Positions 9,116 to 22,762 of a stretch of 64,000 nucleotides of DNA are shown here, piece by piece (position 1 is the first letter of the stretch; each line of letters begins with the position of its first letter). The notes beneath the pieces were generated by a model that had not been told where the DNA came from, ran no database searches, and worked only from the letters and a program-made list of their open reading frames with translations. The position numbers were made by a program, and so were the translations under genes. Source of the DNA: Loripinus fragilis. Lineage: Eukaryota; Mollusca; Bivalvia; Lucinida; Lucinidae. The stretch spans positions 71,993,254 to 72,057,253 of the forward strand of contig OZ026518.1 of assembly GCA_964019695.1 (NCBI GenBank). Direction: 5' to 3'.

Positions 9116-9753
9116 ACACAAAGTATAAATGTAGAGAAACACCCAGATCAACCTATATTCCCACTAGATACGCAGCATGGACGTTTACAGGCGGCTTTTG
9201 AGCATATGCGATAATCATCAAAATCTCATTTTCTAGCCCAAGATACCACAGTGTGGGTGATCTTGCATCATCAGGCGTTCGTACAGTTACGGAATTCAAC
9301 TTGAGTCAGACCAGCGTCCGTCGTTGTCATGGTAGTTGACAAAATAGTCCACACAAAGATGATTTTGCTTTCATCAGCATAACGAACATACACCAATGCT
9401 TAGTCACGGGCAAGTTTAAAGTCCAAAAGAGCACCCATTCACTAAATATAGGACACAGATACTGCGATTTACATTTTTAAAAAGGTACTATTTTCGTGGG
9501 CTACCAAAACTGGATGTTTTGTTTTGGGAAAATGATAGAAACACAAGCACAGCTTTACAAAAACATGCATAACAAACATCACATACCATTCTATGGCGTC
9601 AAGAGAAAGAAATGACAGAAACACACAGACAGATAAAGACATCCACATAAAGCAAGAACCAAACAAGAAAAGCAACAACCTGTTGTTACTTTCTTCAAGA
9701 GGGGACGGGGAGTGACTGCCAAACTATTGATGCACAGCTAGTTAGAGCCTGTG

Positions 9754-9978
9754 CTACCCCATATGTTCGGTAGGAGGATAAGTTGCCGCTGAAAATGCAG
9801 TGTGATAATAACTATGGTCATAGTGAAGAGCCTTGGTGAACGCTACAGTATCTTTGATAAACTCTTTATATTCTAATGGAACACTAAGTGTGGAACTGTC
9901 TTGTTTGTACTTTAAGTGGTTGCTGGTCAAAGTTTCTATAAAATATGTATTTCTCTCCTTGAAGATTGTTTTCATCAT
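9754..9978 (-). pseudogene. Exon-like open frame A of the repeat unit (74 codons); no known family recognised
   Basis: Reads MMKTIFKERNTYFIETL at its start and ends PPTEHMG. It has mixed, non-repetitive composition unlike the minisatellite frames. Open sequence extends upstream of the ATG to a possible acceptor (CACCAG). Same frame in other units: 14424-14648, 19050-19274, 24627-24851, 29295-29519, 36053-36328, 40720-40995, 45388-45612, 50052-50276, 54839-55063. In unit 1 (5055-5324) the retrotransposon removes its end. Units 8 and 9 share a 1-base deletion just upstream of the ATG. Amino acid differences between units (I to F, R to I, A to V) look unconstrained. It could be a captured exon remnant or chance. 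Confidence 0.3.
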
Positions 9979-10182
9979 TCCAAACAGTGCAGGCCCTGGT
10001 GAAATATCGCATTATGTGCCATTTCATCAAGGCCTTAACTGTTTGTTAAAGTACCTTTTATAGAAAGAACTTATGGTGTACAACCACATGAAACGTTCAA
10101 AAAGCAAAACATTTGCAATTTGCAAAGGAATCCTCTTTTGTGCATTCGATGCGAGTGTAACAATGATATAGAACTATCAATA

Positions 10183-10437
10183 TCACAAAGTGTATTGTTT
10201 TAGATAAAATGTCAGCTCATCCTTGAAAGTATTGGTTAAGTGCATATAGGTTTCTCCCATACTGCTTAGTGAAGTCTTCCATAGAAATTCATAAATGCAT
10301 CTTTGGGCTTGCTGCAATACACCAGTACTGACTGACTCAGTTTCACAAAGCTTTTCTGAATTCGCAACTGCTGGATTGTGCAATTCTAGTTGATTTTGTA
10401 GTTGAATAAAGTGTTTTGCACGATTCCATAGAAAAGG
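10183..10437 (-). pseudogene. Exon-like open frame B of the repeat unit (84 codons, no ATG); no known family recognised
   Basis: Open from a stop at 10438 to TGA at 10183, including the residues FLWNRAKHFIQLQNQLEL and MGETYMHLTNTFKDEL. There is no ATG in the first two thirds, so it could only be coding as an internal or last exon. It lies 200 bp upstream, on the minus strand, of frame A. It stays open in other units (for example 14853, 19479, 25056, 29724, 41148, 45817, 50481 and 55268 onward). Unit 8 has a 1-base deletion here (AAAGTTTTC for AAAGCTTTTC near 36647) that shifts the frame, which argues against present function. Confidence 0.3.
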
Positions 10438-11004
10438 TTACCTAAGCTACTCGTCTACCCCTGATTACCAGTACTGATTACCAGTACTGACTGGCAGAAT
10501 TACCACTTAACTAGGTCCCAACCTTAAACCCCCACCCATAGCAATGGCCAAAAGAAATCTGGGGGCCCATATGGAGAAATAAATAAAAAAATGAAAAATG
10601 AAAATGAAAGAAAAAAGAAAAAGGGAGCTAACTTTGCGAATCCTCCCTAGGAGGAATCCGCTTGTTGACGAGCCAGCATGAAAACATGGCTCGTGGTGCA
10701 TAACACCTAGAGGAAACAAACTTAAAATGGTCAATTTCAGCAAGGTTTTGTATAAAACATATATTAAACATGCATGGTTTTTGTTTATTGAGAAAATATC
10801 CATATAGTTTCCAGAGACGTTTGCATTGTTTATTTGTAGATATATATTTTACACAGAATGAAACTTACACATTGTGATAATGCCACTTGGCTAATTGACC
10901 AAATATTACTGTTTTTGCTAAATTATGTTAATTTCTATATCATGAAAAGTAATGTCCCTTGAACACCAATCTGCGACTTAAAGGAATGTTAATCCTATAG
11001 ATTA

Positions 11005-11091
11005 ATGAGCCCAATAGTCGAGTGGTCTAAATGGTTTTCACCAGAACATCTATAGGACATTTACCTGTGGGTTCGAAACCTGCAAGCTCAT
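11005..11091 (+). repeat. tRNA-like element, unit 2 copy
   Basis: Same boxes and stem as the unit 1 copy at 6336-6422, with no obvious changes. Confidence 0.6.
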
Positions 11092-11798
11092 GATTTATAA
11101 AACAAATATTTTTATTCTTATTCACTTAAGACTTTTTGCATAATCTGATGATTTTTGAACGTTTGGACAGATGATTAATCAATTAATATCTTCAATTACA
11201 ATATCCTTATTGCATATTGACATCTTCACAAGAAAGCCTGGTTTTATTGTGTGTCCATAACAAAGGCGCAGACCAGCATGCGCATCCGTGCAGACTGATC
11301 TGCATGTTTGTTCTTTGCTATTGATAGGTATAGTATCCAAACTTGTACATGAAATGTTTCATTAGTCTACTTACTAGGCTCTGATACTAGACAGGCTGGA
11401 TTAAGCTTTATGTTGTTGTAAACCACAACGGCACGTTTTCTCGTGATGAGACCCATATCTACTTAGTATTTCTTAGACATAAATGAATAACGACCATTAT
11501 GTTTGGTGCTTACTTTCATCTACCGCCATACTTTTCACGTGTGATCAATGAAGGTTCGAACAAGACTCTGCAGAAGTGCACTCTCATTCAGAAAGCTGCG
11601 TATCGCCCATGAGCTATGTGCTTTCTCATGAGATTTTACATGGTAAATGGTGCTGTCTACGTTAAAACGATCAAGTAGATCTGAGAATTCATGTCAGAGC
11701 CTTTACAGAACGTATCGATTAACTAACATTTTAAACGAGGATACGAAAACTTTCAAGTGAGGCTATAACTCTAGTGTTTGTTGTATTATAACCTATGC

Positions 11799-13223
11799 AC
11801 TTTCTCGCCCATGAGCTTTTATTTTTGAGATTTTAGCTGTAATCGCATGTGTCGCCCATGAGCTTTGAACTCTCTTGTGTTAATTGTTCTAATTGCACTT
11901 ATCGACCATGGGCTCTGATTTCTTGTGAAAATTTAGTTCTTATCATATGTGTCGCCCATTAGCTACACATTTCCTCGCGCTGAATTAGTTCTAATCGCAT
12001 GTGTTGCCCATGAGCTATGAACTTTCTGGGTGATCTAAGTCGCTGCATGTGTCGCCCATGAGCTTTGACCTTTCTTGTACAATAGTAGTTCTACTCGCAT
12101 GTGTCGCCCATGGGCTATGGACTTCTCGCGAGAATTAAGGTCTACACGCTTGTGTCGCTCATGAACTATGAACCTTTGTGCGATATATATTCATAATCAT
12201 ATGCGTCGCCCATGAGCTATGAACTTTCTTGGGATACTTTAATTCTTAGTTCTAGTCACATGGGTTGCCCACGAGCTAATAACTTCCTCATGTGATTTTA
12301 GTTCTAATCTCATGTGTTGTCCATGAGCTTTGACATTTCTTTTGAGATTTTAGTTCTTATCGCATGTGTCGCCCTGGGGCTAATCTTCTCTTGAGAATTT
12401 AGTTCTAATCACACGTGTTGCCTTGCCAGGGGGCATAAAAATTTCCCGCGAATTTAGTTCTAATCGCATGTATCGCTCATAAGCTATGAACTTTTGTGTT
12501 ATTTTAGTTATATCCCACGTATCACCCACGAGTTATGGACTTTCTCGTGAGATTTTAGTTCTGATCGCATGTGTTGTCCATGCGCTATCTATGAAATTTG
12601 TTGTGAGATTTTAGTTCAAATTGCATGTGTCGCCCATAGGCATTGAGCTTTCTCACGAGATTTCTTTTTCAAATCACACGCTGAGTCAATGAGCAATGAA
12701 CTTTCTTTTTGAGCTTTTAGTTCTTAGTTCTAGTCATTTGTAGCCTATGAACTAAGAACTTTCATTTGAGGTTTTTGTTCTTTTTACATGCTGATGTGTA
12801 TTCAATAAACTATGGGTTTTCTAGTGAGAGTTTAGTTTTAATTGCATGGGTCGTCTTTGAGATTTGAGTTTTTCTTGTGAGATTTTAGTTCTAGTCGCAT
12901 GCGCATGGGTATGAAGTCGTAAGGTTGTAGTTCTACATGAAATTGCAAGTGTAAATCATGCGCTATGAGCTTTTTGCGTGAGAATTTAGTTCAAACGCAT
13001 GTGTTGCCCATGAGCTCTAAGATTTTTCTGATAAAATTTTAGTTTAAGACGCATGTACAGCATATGTGCAAAGGCTTTCTTGCGAGAATTTAGTTCTGGT
13101 TGCATGCGTAGTCTTTGAGCTATGAGATTTCGCATGAGATTTAAGTTGTATCGCATGTGTCGCCAACGAGTTATAAGCTCTTTTGTGAGATTTAAGTTAT
13201 AATTGCATGTGTCAACCATGAGC
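11799..13223. repeat. Internal minisatellite, unit 2
   Basis: 1425 bp from the ACTTTCTCGCCCATGAGC landmark to the MITE edge. Confidence 0.88.
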
Positions 13224-13584
13224 CCCAGGGGGGGGGTTACTCTAACTTTTTCCTCATACGTAGGCTCGGATCCAGCATCTACCGTTCACCCCCAAAAAAT
13301 ATCAGGAATTTCAAGCACCCCCAAAAAATATTAAAATTTTAGCAACCCCAAAAAATATCCCAATTTTGTACATTGACCTTAAAAAAAAGCCCTAAAATGC
13401 ATAGAAATGACCCTTAAACTACCCCAATTTTGGGATGACCCCAAAAAAATATCCACAAAATCTTCATACCCCAAAAAAATATTCATTTTTCAGAAAACCC
13501 CCCAAAATATTGAAATTCAGAATTTTGAACCAAAAAAATGGACCGAGCCTACGTATGCGTAAAAATATCAGAGCACCCCCTCGG
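13224..13584. mobile_element. hAT-like MITE, unit 2 copy
   Basis: 361 bp, G-tract of 9, right terminus altered to CCCCCTCGG, CCATGAGC on both sides. Confidence 0.8.
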
Positions 13585-15648
13585 CCATGAGCTATGAGCT
13601 TAATCGTGAGAATTTAGGTGATATCACACGTGCCTCTCATGAGCTTTTGCACAGACTCACCAGGCATAAATGTAATATTGTTGGGCAAGCTCACGAGATT
13701 TTAGCACATAGCATATAGCCCAGCAATGAAGGCTAAGGCGAGCCTGCGCAAATGCGCATTCTCGCCATAGCCTTCACAGTTCGCATACACAAAGTATAAA
13801 TGTAGAGAAACACCCAGATCAACCTATATTCCCACTAGATACGCAGCATGGATGTTTACAGGCGGCTTTTGAGCATATGCGATAATCATCAAAATCTCAT
13901 TTTCTAGCCCAAGATACCACAGTGTGGGTGATCTTGCATCATCAGGCGTTCGTACAGTTACGGAATTCAACTTGAGTCAGACCAGCATCCGTCGTTGTCA
14001 TGGTAGTTGACAAAATAGTCCACACAAAGATGATTTTGCTTTCATCAGCATAACAAACATACACCAATGCTTAGTCACGGGCAAGTTTAAAGTCCAAAAG
14101 AGCACCCATTCACTAAATATAGGACACAGATACTGCGATTTACATTTTTAAAAAGGTACTATTTTCGTGGACTACCAAACTGGATGTTTTGTTTTGGGAA
14201 AATGATAGAAACACAAGCACAGCTTTACAAAAACATGCATAACAAACATCACATACCATTCTATGGCGTCAAGAGAAAGAAATGACAGAAACACACAGAC
14301 AGATAAAGACATCCACATAAAGCAAGAACCAAACAAGAAAAGCAACAACCTGTTGTTACTTTCTTCAAGAGGGGACGGGGAGTGACTGCCAAACTATTGA
14401 TGCACAGCTAGTTAGAGCCTGTGCTACCCCATATGTTCGGTAGGAGGATAAGTTGCCGCTGAAAATGCAGTGTGATAATAACTATGGTCATAGTGAAGAG
14501 CCTTGGTGAACGCTACAGTATCTTTGATAAACTCTTTATATTCTAATTGAACACTAAGTGTGGAACTGTCTTTTTTGTACTTTAAGTGGCTGCTGGTCAA
14601 AGTTTCTATAAAATATGTATTTCTCTCCTTGAAAAATGTTTTCATCATTCCAAACAGTGCAGGCCCTGGTGAAATATCGCATTATGTGCCATTTCATCAA
14701 GGCCTTAACTGTTTGTTAAAGTACCTTTTATAGAAAGAACTTATGGTGTACAACCAAATGAAACGTTCAAAAAGCAAAACATTTGCAATTTGCAAAGGAA
14801 TCCTCTTTTGTGCATTCGATGCGAGTGTAACAATGATATAGAACTATCAATATCACAAAGTGTATTGTTTTAGATAAAATGTCAGCTCATCCTTGAAAGT
14901 ATTGGTTAAGTGCATATAGGTTTCTCCCATACTGCTTAGTGAAGTCTTCCATAGAAATTTATAAATGTATCTTTGGGCTTGCTGCAATACACCAGTACTG
15001 ACTGACTCAGTTTCACAAAGCTTTTCTGAATTCGCAACTGCTGGATTGTGCAATTCTAGTTGATTTTGTAGTTGAATAAAGTGTTTTGCACGATTCCATA
15101 GAAAAGGTTACCTAAGCTACTCGTCTACCCCTGATTACCAGGTTTACCCCTTAACTAGGTCCCAACCTTAAACCCCCACCCATAGCAATGGCCAAAAGAA
15201 ATCTGGGGGCCCATATGGAGAAATAAATAAAAAAATAAAAAATGAAAATGAAAGAAAAAAGAAAAAGGGAGCTAACTTTGCGAATCCTCCCTAGGAGGAA
15301 TCCGCTTGTTGACGAGCCAGCATGAAAACATGGCTCGTGGTGCATAACACCTAGAGGAAACAAACTTAAAATGGTCAATTTCAGCAAGGTTTTGTATAAA
15401 ACATATATTAAACATGCATGGTTTTTGTTTATTGAGAAAATATCCATATAGTTTCCAGAGACGTTTGCATTGTTTATTTGTAGATATATATTTTACACAG
15501 AATGAAACTTACACATTGTGATAATGCCACTTGGCTAATTGACCAAATATTACTGTTTTTGCTAAATTATGTTAATTTCTATATCATGATAAGTAATGTC
15601 CCTTGAACACCAATCTGCGACTTAAAGGAATGTTAATCCTATAGATTA

Positions 15649-15735
15649 ATGAGCCCAATAGTCGAGTGGTCTAAATGGTTTTCACCTGAACATCTATAGG
15701 ACATTTACCTGTGGGTTCGAAACCTGCAAGCTCAT
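15649..15735 (+). repeat. tRNA-like element, unit 3 copy
   Basis: As in unit 1, except TTCACCTGAAC for TTCACCAGAAC. A-box and B-box intact. Confidence 0.6.
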
Positions 15736-16443
15736 GATTAATAAAACAAATATTTTTATTCTTATTTACTTAAGATTTTTTTGCATAATCTGATGATTTT
15801 TGAACGTTTGGACAGATGATTAATCCATTAATATCTTCAATTACAATATCCTTATTGCATATTGACATCTTCACAAGAAAGCCTGGTTTTATTGTGTGTT
15901 CATAACAAAGGGGCAGACCAGCATGCGCATCCGTGCAGACTGATCTGCATGTTTGTTCTTCGCTATTGATAGGTATAGTATCCAAACTTGTACATGAAAT
16001 GTTTCATTAGTCTACTTACTAGGCTCTGATACTAGACAGGCTGGACTAAGCTTTATGTTGTTGTAAACCACAATGGCACGTTTTCTCGTGATGAGACCCA
16101 TATCTACTTAGTATTTCTTAGACATAAATGAATAACGACCATTATGTTTGGTGCTTACTTTCATCTACCGCCATACTTTTCACGTGTGATCAATGAAGGT
16201 TCGAACAAGACTCTGCAGAAGTGCACTCTCATTCAGAAAGCTGCGTATCGCCCATGAGCTATGTGCTTTCTCATGAGATTTTACATGGTAAATGGTGCTG
16301 TCTACGTTAAAACGATCAAGTAGATCTGAGAATTCATGTCAGAGCCTTTACAGAACGTATCGATTAACTACAATTTTAAACGAGGATACGAAAACTTTCA
16401 AGTGAGGCTATAACTCTAGTGTTTGTTGTATTATAACCTTTGC

Positions 16444-17868
16444 ACTTTCTCGCCCATGAGCTTTTATTTTTGAGATTTTAGCTGTAATCGCATGTGTCGC
16501 CCATGAGCTTTGAACTCTCTTGTGTTAATTGTTCTAATTGCACTTATCGACCATGGGCTCTGATTTCTTGTGAAAATTTAGTTCTTATCATATGTGTCGC
16601 CCATTAGCTACACATTTCCTCGCGCTGAATTAGTTCTAATCGCATGTGTTGCCCATGAGCTATGAACTTTCTGGGTGATTTAAGTCGCTGCATGTGTCGC
16701 CCATGAGCTTTGACCTTTCTTGTACAATAGTAGTTCTACTCGCATGTGTCGCCCATGGGCTATGGACTTCTCGCGAGAATTAAGGTCTACACGCTTGTGT
16801 CGCTCATGAACTATGAACCTTTGTGCGATATATGTTCATAATCATATGCGTCGCCCATGAGCTATGAACTTTCTTGGGATACTTTAATTCTTAGTTCTAG
16901 TCACATGGGTTGCCCATGAGCTAATAACTTCCTCATGTGATTTTAGTTCTAATCTCATGTGTTGTCCATGAGCTTTGACATTTCTTTTGAGATTTTAGTT
17001 CTAATCGCATGTGTCGCCCTGGGGCTAATCTTCTCTTGAGAATTTAGTTCTAATCACACGTGTTGCCTTGCCAGGGGGCATAAAAATTTCCCGCGAATTT
17101 AGTTCTAATCGCATGTATCGCTCATAAGCTATGAACTTTTGTGTTATTTTAGTTATATCCCACGTATCACCCACGAGTTATGGACTTTCTCGTGAGATTT
17201 TAGTTCTGATCGCATGTGTTGTCCATGCGCTATCTATGAAATTTGTTGTGAGATTTTAGTTCAAATTGCATGTGTCGCCCATAGGCATTGAGCTTTCTCA
17301 CGAGATTTCTTTTTCAAATCACACGCTGAGTCCATGAGCAATGAACTTTCTTTTTGAGCTTTTAGTTCTTAGTTCTAGTCATTTGTAGCCCATGAACTAA
17401 GAACTTTCATTTGAGGTTTTTGTTCTTTTTACATGCTGATGTGTATTCAATAAACTATGGGTTTTCTAGTGAGAGTTTAGTTTTAATTGCATGGGTCGTC
17501 TTTGAGATTTGAGTTTTTCTTGTGAGATTTTAGTTCTAGTCGCATGCGCATGGGTATGAAGTCGTAAGGTTGTAGTTCTACATGAAATTGCAAGTGTAAA
17601 TAATGCGCTATGAGCTTTTTGCGTGAGATTTTAGTTCAAACGCATGTGTTGCCCATGAGCTCTAAGATTTTTCTGATAAAATTTTAGTTTTAGACGCATG
17701 TACAGCATATGTGCAAAGGCTTTCTTGCGAGAATTTAGTTCTGGTTGCATGCGTAGTCTTTGAGCTATGAGATTTCGCATGAGATTTAAGTTGTATCGCA
17801 TGTGTCGCCAACGAGTTATAAGCTCTTTTGTGAGATTTAAGTTATAATTGCATGTGTCAACCATGAGC
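16444..17868. repeat. Internal minisatellite, unit 3
   Basis: 1425 bp, same monomer order as unit 2. Confidence 0.88.
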
Positions 17869-18229
17869 CCCAGGGGGGGGGGGTACTCTAATTTTTTCTT
17901 CATACGTAGGCTCGGACCCAGCATCTACCGTTCACCCCAAAAAAATATCAGGAATTTCAAGCACCCCCAAAAAATATTAAAATTTTAGCAACCCCAAAAA
18001 ATATCCCAATTCTGTACATTGACCTTAAAAAAGGCCCTAAAATGCATAGAAATGACCCTTAAACTACCCCAATTTTGGGATGACCCCAAAATAATATCCA
18101 CAAAATCTTCATACCCCAAAAAAATATTCATATTTCAGAAAACCCCCAAAAATATTGAAATTCAGAATTTTGAACCAAAAAAATGGACCGAGCCTACGTA
18201 TGCGTGAAAATATCAGAGTACCCCCTGGG
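17869..18229. mobile_element. hAT-like MITE, unit 3 copy
   Basis: 361 bp, G-tract of 11, both termini and both CCATGAGC flanks intact. Confidence 0.82.
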
Positions 18230-20300
18230 CCATGAGCTTAATCGTGAGAATTTAGGTGATATCATGAGCTTTTGCACAGACTTACCAGGCATAAATGTAA
18301 TATTGTTGGGCAAGCTCACGAGATTTTAGCACATAGCATATAGCCCAGCAATGAAGGCTAAGGCGAGCCTGCGCAAATGCGCATTCTCGCCATAGCCTTC
18401 ACAGTTCGCATACACAAAGTATAAATGTAGAGAAACACCCAGATCAACCTATATTCCCACTAGATACGCAGCATGGACGTTTACAGGCGGCTTTTGAGCA
18501 TATGCGATAATCATCAAAATCTCATTTTCTAGCCCAAGATACCACAGTGTGGGTGATCTTGCATCATCAGGCGTTCGTACAGTTACGGAATTCAACTTGA
18601 GTCAGACCAGCGTCCGTCGTTGTCATGGTAGTTGACAAAATAGTCCACACAAAGATGATTTTGCTTTCATCAGCATAACAAACATACACCAATGCTTAGT
18701 CACGGGCAAGTTTAAAGTCCAAAAGAGCACCCATTCACTAAATATAGGACACAGATACTGCCATTTACATTTTTAAAAAAGGTACTATTTTCGTGGGCTA
18801 CCAAACTGGATGTTTTGTTTTGGGAAAATGATAGAAACACACGCACAGCTTTACAAAAACATGCATAACAAACATCACATACCATTCTATGGCGTCAAGA
18901 GAAAGAAATGACAGAAACACACAGACAGATAAAGACATCCACATAAAGCAAGAACCAAACAAGAAAAGCAACAACCTGTTGTTACTTTCTTCAAGAGGGG
19001 ACGGGGAGTGACTGCCAAACTATTGATGCACAGCTAGTTAGAGCCTGTGCTACCCCATATGTTCGGTAGGAGGATAAGTTGCCGCTGAAAATGCAGTGTG
19101 ATAATAACTATGGTCATAGTGAAGAGCCTTGGTGAACGCTACAGTATCTTTGATAAACTCTTTATATTCTAATGGAACACTAAGTGTGGAACTGTCTTGT
19201 TTGTACTTTAAGTGGTTGCTGGTCAAAGTTTCTATAAAATATGTATTTCTCTCCTTGAAGATTGTTTTCATCATTCCAAACAGTGCAGGCCCTGGTGAAA
19301 TATCGCATTATGTGCCATTTCATCAAGGCCTTAACTGTTTGTTAAAGTACCTTTTATAGAAAGAACTTATGGTGTACAACCACATGAAACGTTCAAAAAG
19401 CAAAACATTTGCAATTTGCAAAGGAATCCTCTTTTGTGCATTCGATGCGAGTGTAACAATGATATAGAACTATCAATATCACAAAGTGTATTGTTTTAGA
19501 TAAAATGTCAGCTCATCCTTGAAAGTATTGGTTAAGTGCATATAGGTTTCTCCCATACTGCTTAGTGAAGTCTTCCATAGAAATTCATAAATGTATCTTT
19601 GGCCTTGCTGCAATACACCAGTACTGACTGACTCAGTTTCACAAAGCTTTTCTGAATTCGCAACTGCTGGATTGTGCAATTCTAGTTGATTTTGTAGTTG
19701 AATAAAGTGTTTTGCACGATTCCATAGAAAAGGTTACCTAAGCTACTCGTCTACCCCTGATTACCAGTACTGATTACCAGTACTGACTGGCAGGTTTACC
19801 CCTTAACTAGGTCCCAACCTTAAACCCCCACCCATAGCAATGGCCAAAAGAAATCTGGGGGCCCATATGGAGAAATAAATAAAAAAATAAAAAATGAAAA
19901 TAAAAGAAAAAAGAAAAAGGGAGCTAACTTTGCGAATCCTCCCTAGGAGGAATCCGCTTGTTGACGAGCCAGCATGAAAACATGGCTCGTGGTGCATAAC
20001 ACCTAGAGGAAACAAACTTAAAATGGTCAATTTCAGCAAGGTTTTGTATAAAACATATATTAAACATGCATGGTTTTTGTTTACTGAGAAAATATCCATA
20101 TAGTTTCCAGAGACGTTTGCATTGTTTATTTGTAGATATATATTTTACACAGAATGAAACTTACACATTGTGATAATGCCACTTGGCTAATTGACCAAAT
20201 ATTACTGTTTTTGCTAAATTATGTTAATTTCTATATCATGAAAAGTAATGTCCCTTGAACACCAATCTGCGACTTAAAGGAATGTTAATCCTATAGATTA

Positions 20301-20387
20301 ATGAGCCCAATAGTCGAGTGGTCTAAATGGTTTTCACCAGAACATCTATAGGACATTTACCTGTGGGTTCGAAACCTGCAAGCTCAT
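20301..20387 (+). repeat. tRNA-like element, unit 4 copy
   Basis: A-box, B-box and outer stem as in unit 1. Confidence 0.6.
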
Positions 20388-21095
20388 GATTTATAAAACA
20401 AATATTTTTATTCTTATTTACTTAAGATTTTTTTGCATAATCTGATGATTTTTGAACGTTTGGACAGATGATTAATCCATTAATATCTTCAATTACAATG
20501 TCCTTATTGCATATTGACATCTTCGCAAGAAAGCCTGGTTTTATTGTGTGTCCATAACAAAGGCGCAGACCAGCATGCGCATCCGTGCAGACTGATCTGC
20601 ATGTTTGTTCTTTGCTATTGATAGGTATAGTATCCAAACTTGTACATGAAATGTTTCATTAGTCTACTTACAAGGCTCTGATGCTAGACAGGCTGGATTA
20701 AGCTTTATGTTGTTGTAAACCACAATGGCACGTTTTCTCGTGATGAGACCCATATCTACTTAGTATTTCTTAGACATAAATGAATAACGACCATTATGTT
20801 TGCTGCATACTTTCATCTACCGCCATACTTTTCACGTGTGATCAATGAAGGTTCGAACAAGACTCTGCAGAAGTGCACTCTCATTCAGAAAGCTGCGTAT
20901 CGCCCATGAGCTATGTGCTTTCTCATGAGATTTTACATGGTAAATGGTGCTGTCTACGTTAAAACGATCAAGTAGATCTGAGAATTCATGTCAGAGCCTT
21001 TACAGAACGTATCGATTAACTAATATTTTAAACGAGGATACGAAAACTTTCAAGTGAGGCTATAACTCTAGTGTTTGTTGTATTATAACCTATGC

Positions 21096-22520
21096 ACTTT
21101 CTCGCCCATGAGCTTTTATTTTTGAGATTTTAGCTGTAATCGCATGTGTCGCCCATGAGCTTTGAACTCTCTTGTGTTAATTGTTCTAATTGCACTTATC
21201 GACCATGGGCTCTGATTTCTTGTGAAAATTTAGTTCTTATCATACGTGTCGCCCATTAGCTACACATTTCCTCGCGCTGAATTAGTTCTAATCGCATGTG
21301 TTGCCCATGAGCTATGAACTTTCTGGGTGATTTAAGTCGCTGCATGTGTCGCCCATGAGCTTTGACCTTTCTTGTACAATAGTAGTTCTACTCGCATGTG
21401 TCGCCCATGGGCTATGGACTTCTCGCGAGAATTAAGGTCTACACGCTTGTGTCGCTCATGAACTATGAACCTTTGTGCGATATATGTTCATAATCATATG
21501 CGTCGCCCATGAGCTATGAACTTTCTTGGGATACTTTAATTCTTAGTTCTAGTCACATGGGTTGCCCACGAGCTAATAACTTCCTCATGTGATTTTAGTT
21601 CTAATCTCATGTGTTGTCCATGAGCTTTGACATTTCTTTTGAGATTTTAGTTCTAATCGCATGTGTCGCCCTGGGGCTAATCTTCTCTTGAGAATTTAGT
21701 TCTAATCACACGTGTTGCCTTGCCAGGGGGCATAAAAATTTCCCGCGAATTTAGTTCTAATCGCATGTATCGCTCATAAGCTATGAACTTTTGTGTTATT
21801 TTAGTTATATCCCACGTATCACCCACGAGTTATGGACTTTCTCGTGAGATTTTAGTTCTGATCGCATGTGTTGTCCATGCGCTATCTATGAAATTTGTTG
21901 TGAGATTTTAGTTCAAATTGCATGTGTCGCCCATAGGCATTGAGCTTTCTCACGAGATTTCTTTTTCAAATCACACGCTGAGTCCATGAGCAATGAACTT
22001 TCTTTTTGAGCTTTTAGTTCTTAGTTCTAGTCATTTGTAGCCCATGAACTAAGAACTTTCATTTGAGGTTTTTGTTCTTTTTACATGCTGATGTGTATTC
22101 AATAAACTATGGGTTTTCTAGTGAGAGTTTAGTTTTAATTGCATGGGTCGTCTTTGAGATTTGAGTTTTTCTTGTGAGATTTTAGTTCTAGTCGCATGCG
22201 CATGGGTATGAAGTCGTAAGGTTGTAGTTCTACATGAAATTGCAAGTGTAAATCATGCGCTATGAGCTTTTTGCGTGAGATTTTAGTTCAAACGCATGTG
22301 TTGCCCATGAGCTCTAAGATTTTTCTGATAAAATTTTAGTTTTAGACGCATGTACAGCATATGTGCAAAGGCTTTCTTGCGAGAATTTAGTTCTGGTTGC
22401 ATGCGTAGTCTTTGAGCTATGAGATTTCGCATGAGATTTAAGTTGTATCGCATGTGTCGCCAACGAGTTATAAGCTCTTTTGTGAGATTTAAGTTATAAT
22501 TGCATGTGTCAACCATGAGC
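21096..22520. repeat. Internal minisatellite, unit 4
   Basis: 1425 bp, same monomer order as unit 2. Confidence 0.88.
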
Positions 22521-22762
22521 CCCAGGGGGGGGGGGGGGGTACTCTAATTTTTTCCTCATACGTAGGCTCGGACCCAGCATCTACCGTTCACCCCAAAAAA
22601 TATCAGGAATTTCAAGCACCCCCAAAAAATATTAAAATTTTAGCAACCCCAAATAATATCCACAAAATCTTCATACCCCAAAAAAATATTCATATTTCAG
22701 AAAACCCCCCAAAAAATGGACCGAGCCTACGTATGCGTGAAAATATCAGAGTACCCCCTGGG
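22521..22762. mobile_element. hAT-like MITE, unit 4 copy, internally deleted
   Basis: 242 bp. One gap joins two CCCCAAA subrepeats and a second joins two C-tract/A-tract stretches, removing over 100 bp in total. The G-tract, at 15, is the longest in the array. Both termini survive. Confidence 0.8.

Larger units (their letters stand above)
1..9538. repeat. Array unit 1, carrying an LTR retrotransposon
   Basis: About 4654 bp of repeat unit, split after base 227 by the retrotransposon and resuming at 5112 after a duplicated ATATG (5107-5111). Contents: tRNA-like element 6336-6422, minisatellite 7131-8554, MITE 8555-8913, palindrome 9056-9115. The MITE G-tract is only 5 bases, the shortest in the array. 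This unit has several private variants, for example an extra A in ACCAAAACTGG near 9506, as expected of a copy distant from the others. Confidence 0.93.
9539..14208. repeat. Array unit 2 (4670 bp), the best uninterrupted reference copy on the left
   Basis: Complete unit with no insertion. Contents: minus-strand exon-like frames 9754-9978 and 10183-10437, A-rich tract near 10580-10625, hairpin ACGAGCCA/TGGCTCGT near 10667-10695, tRNA-like element 11005-11091, minisatellite 11799-13223, MITE 13224-13584 with a 9-base G-tract, palindrome near 13725-13785. The MITE right end reads CCCCCTCGG, a substitution in the terminal repeat. Confidence 0.95.
14209..18834. repeat. Array unit 3 (4626 bp)
   Basis: Complete unit. 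It lacks one copy of the CAGTACTGATTAC segment found near 10470 in unit 2, and shares with unit 4 an 11-bp loss in GATATCATGAGC (18260; other units read GATATCACACGTGCCTCTC). Private changes include AAAAATGTTTTC near 14633 and CTTCGCTATTG near 15959. Contents: tRNA-like 15649-15735, minisatellite 16444-17868, MITE 17869-18229. Confidence 0.95.

Noticed and set aside
9833..10063. Plus-strand 76-codon frame overlapping exon-like frame A
   Set aside because: Antisense shadow of the minus-strand frame; a 1-base deletion alters it in units 8 and 9.
10507..10803. Minus-strand 98-codon frame with a hydrophobic, membrane-like stretch
   Set aside because: The hydrophobic run (FLFSFIFIFYFFIYF) is produced by the A-rich tract on the plus strand. 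Indels in that tract change the frame between units; no coding features otherwise.
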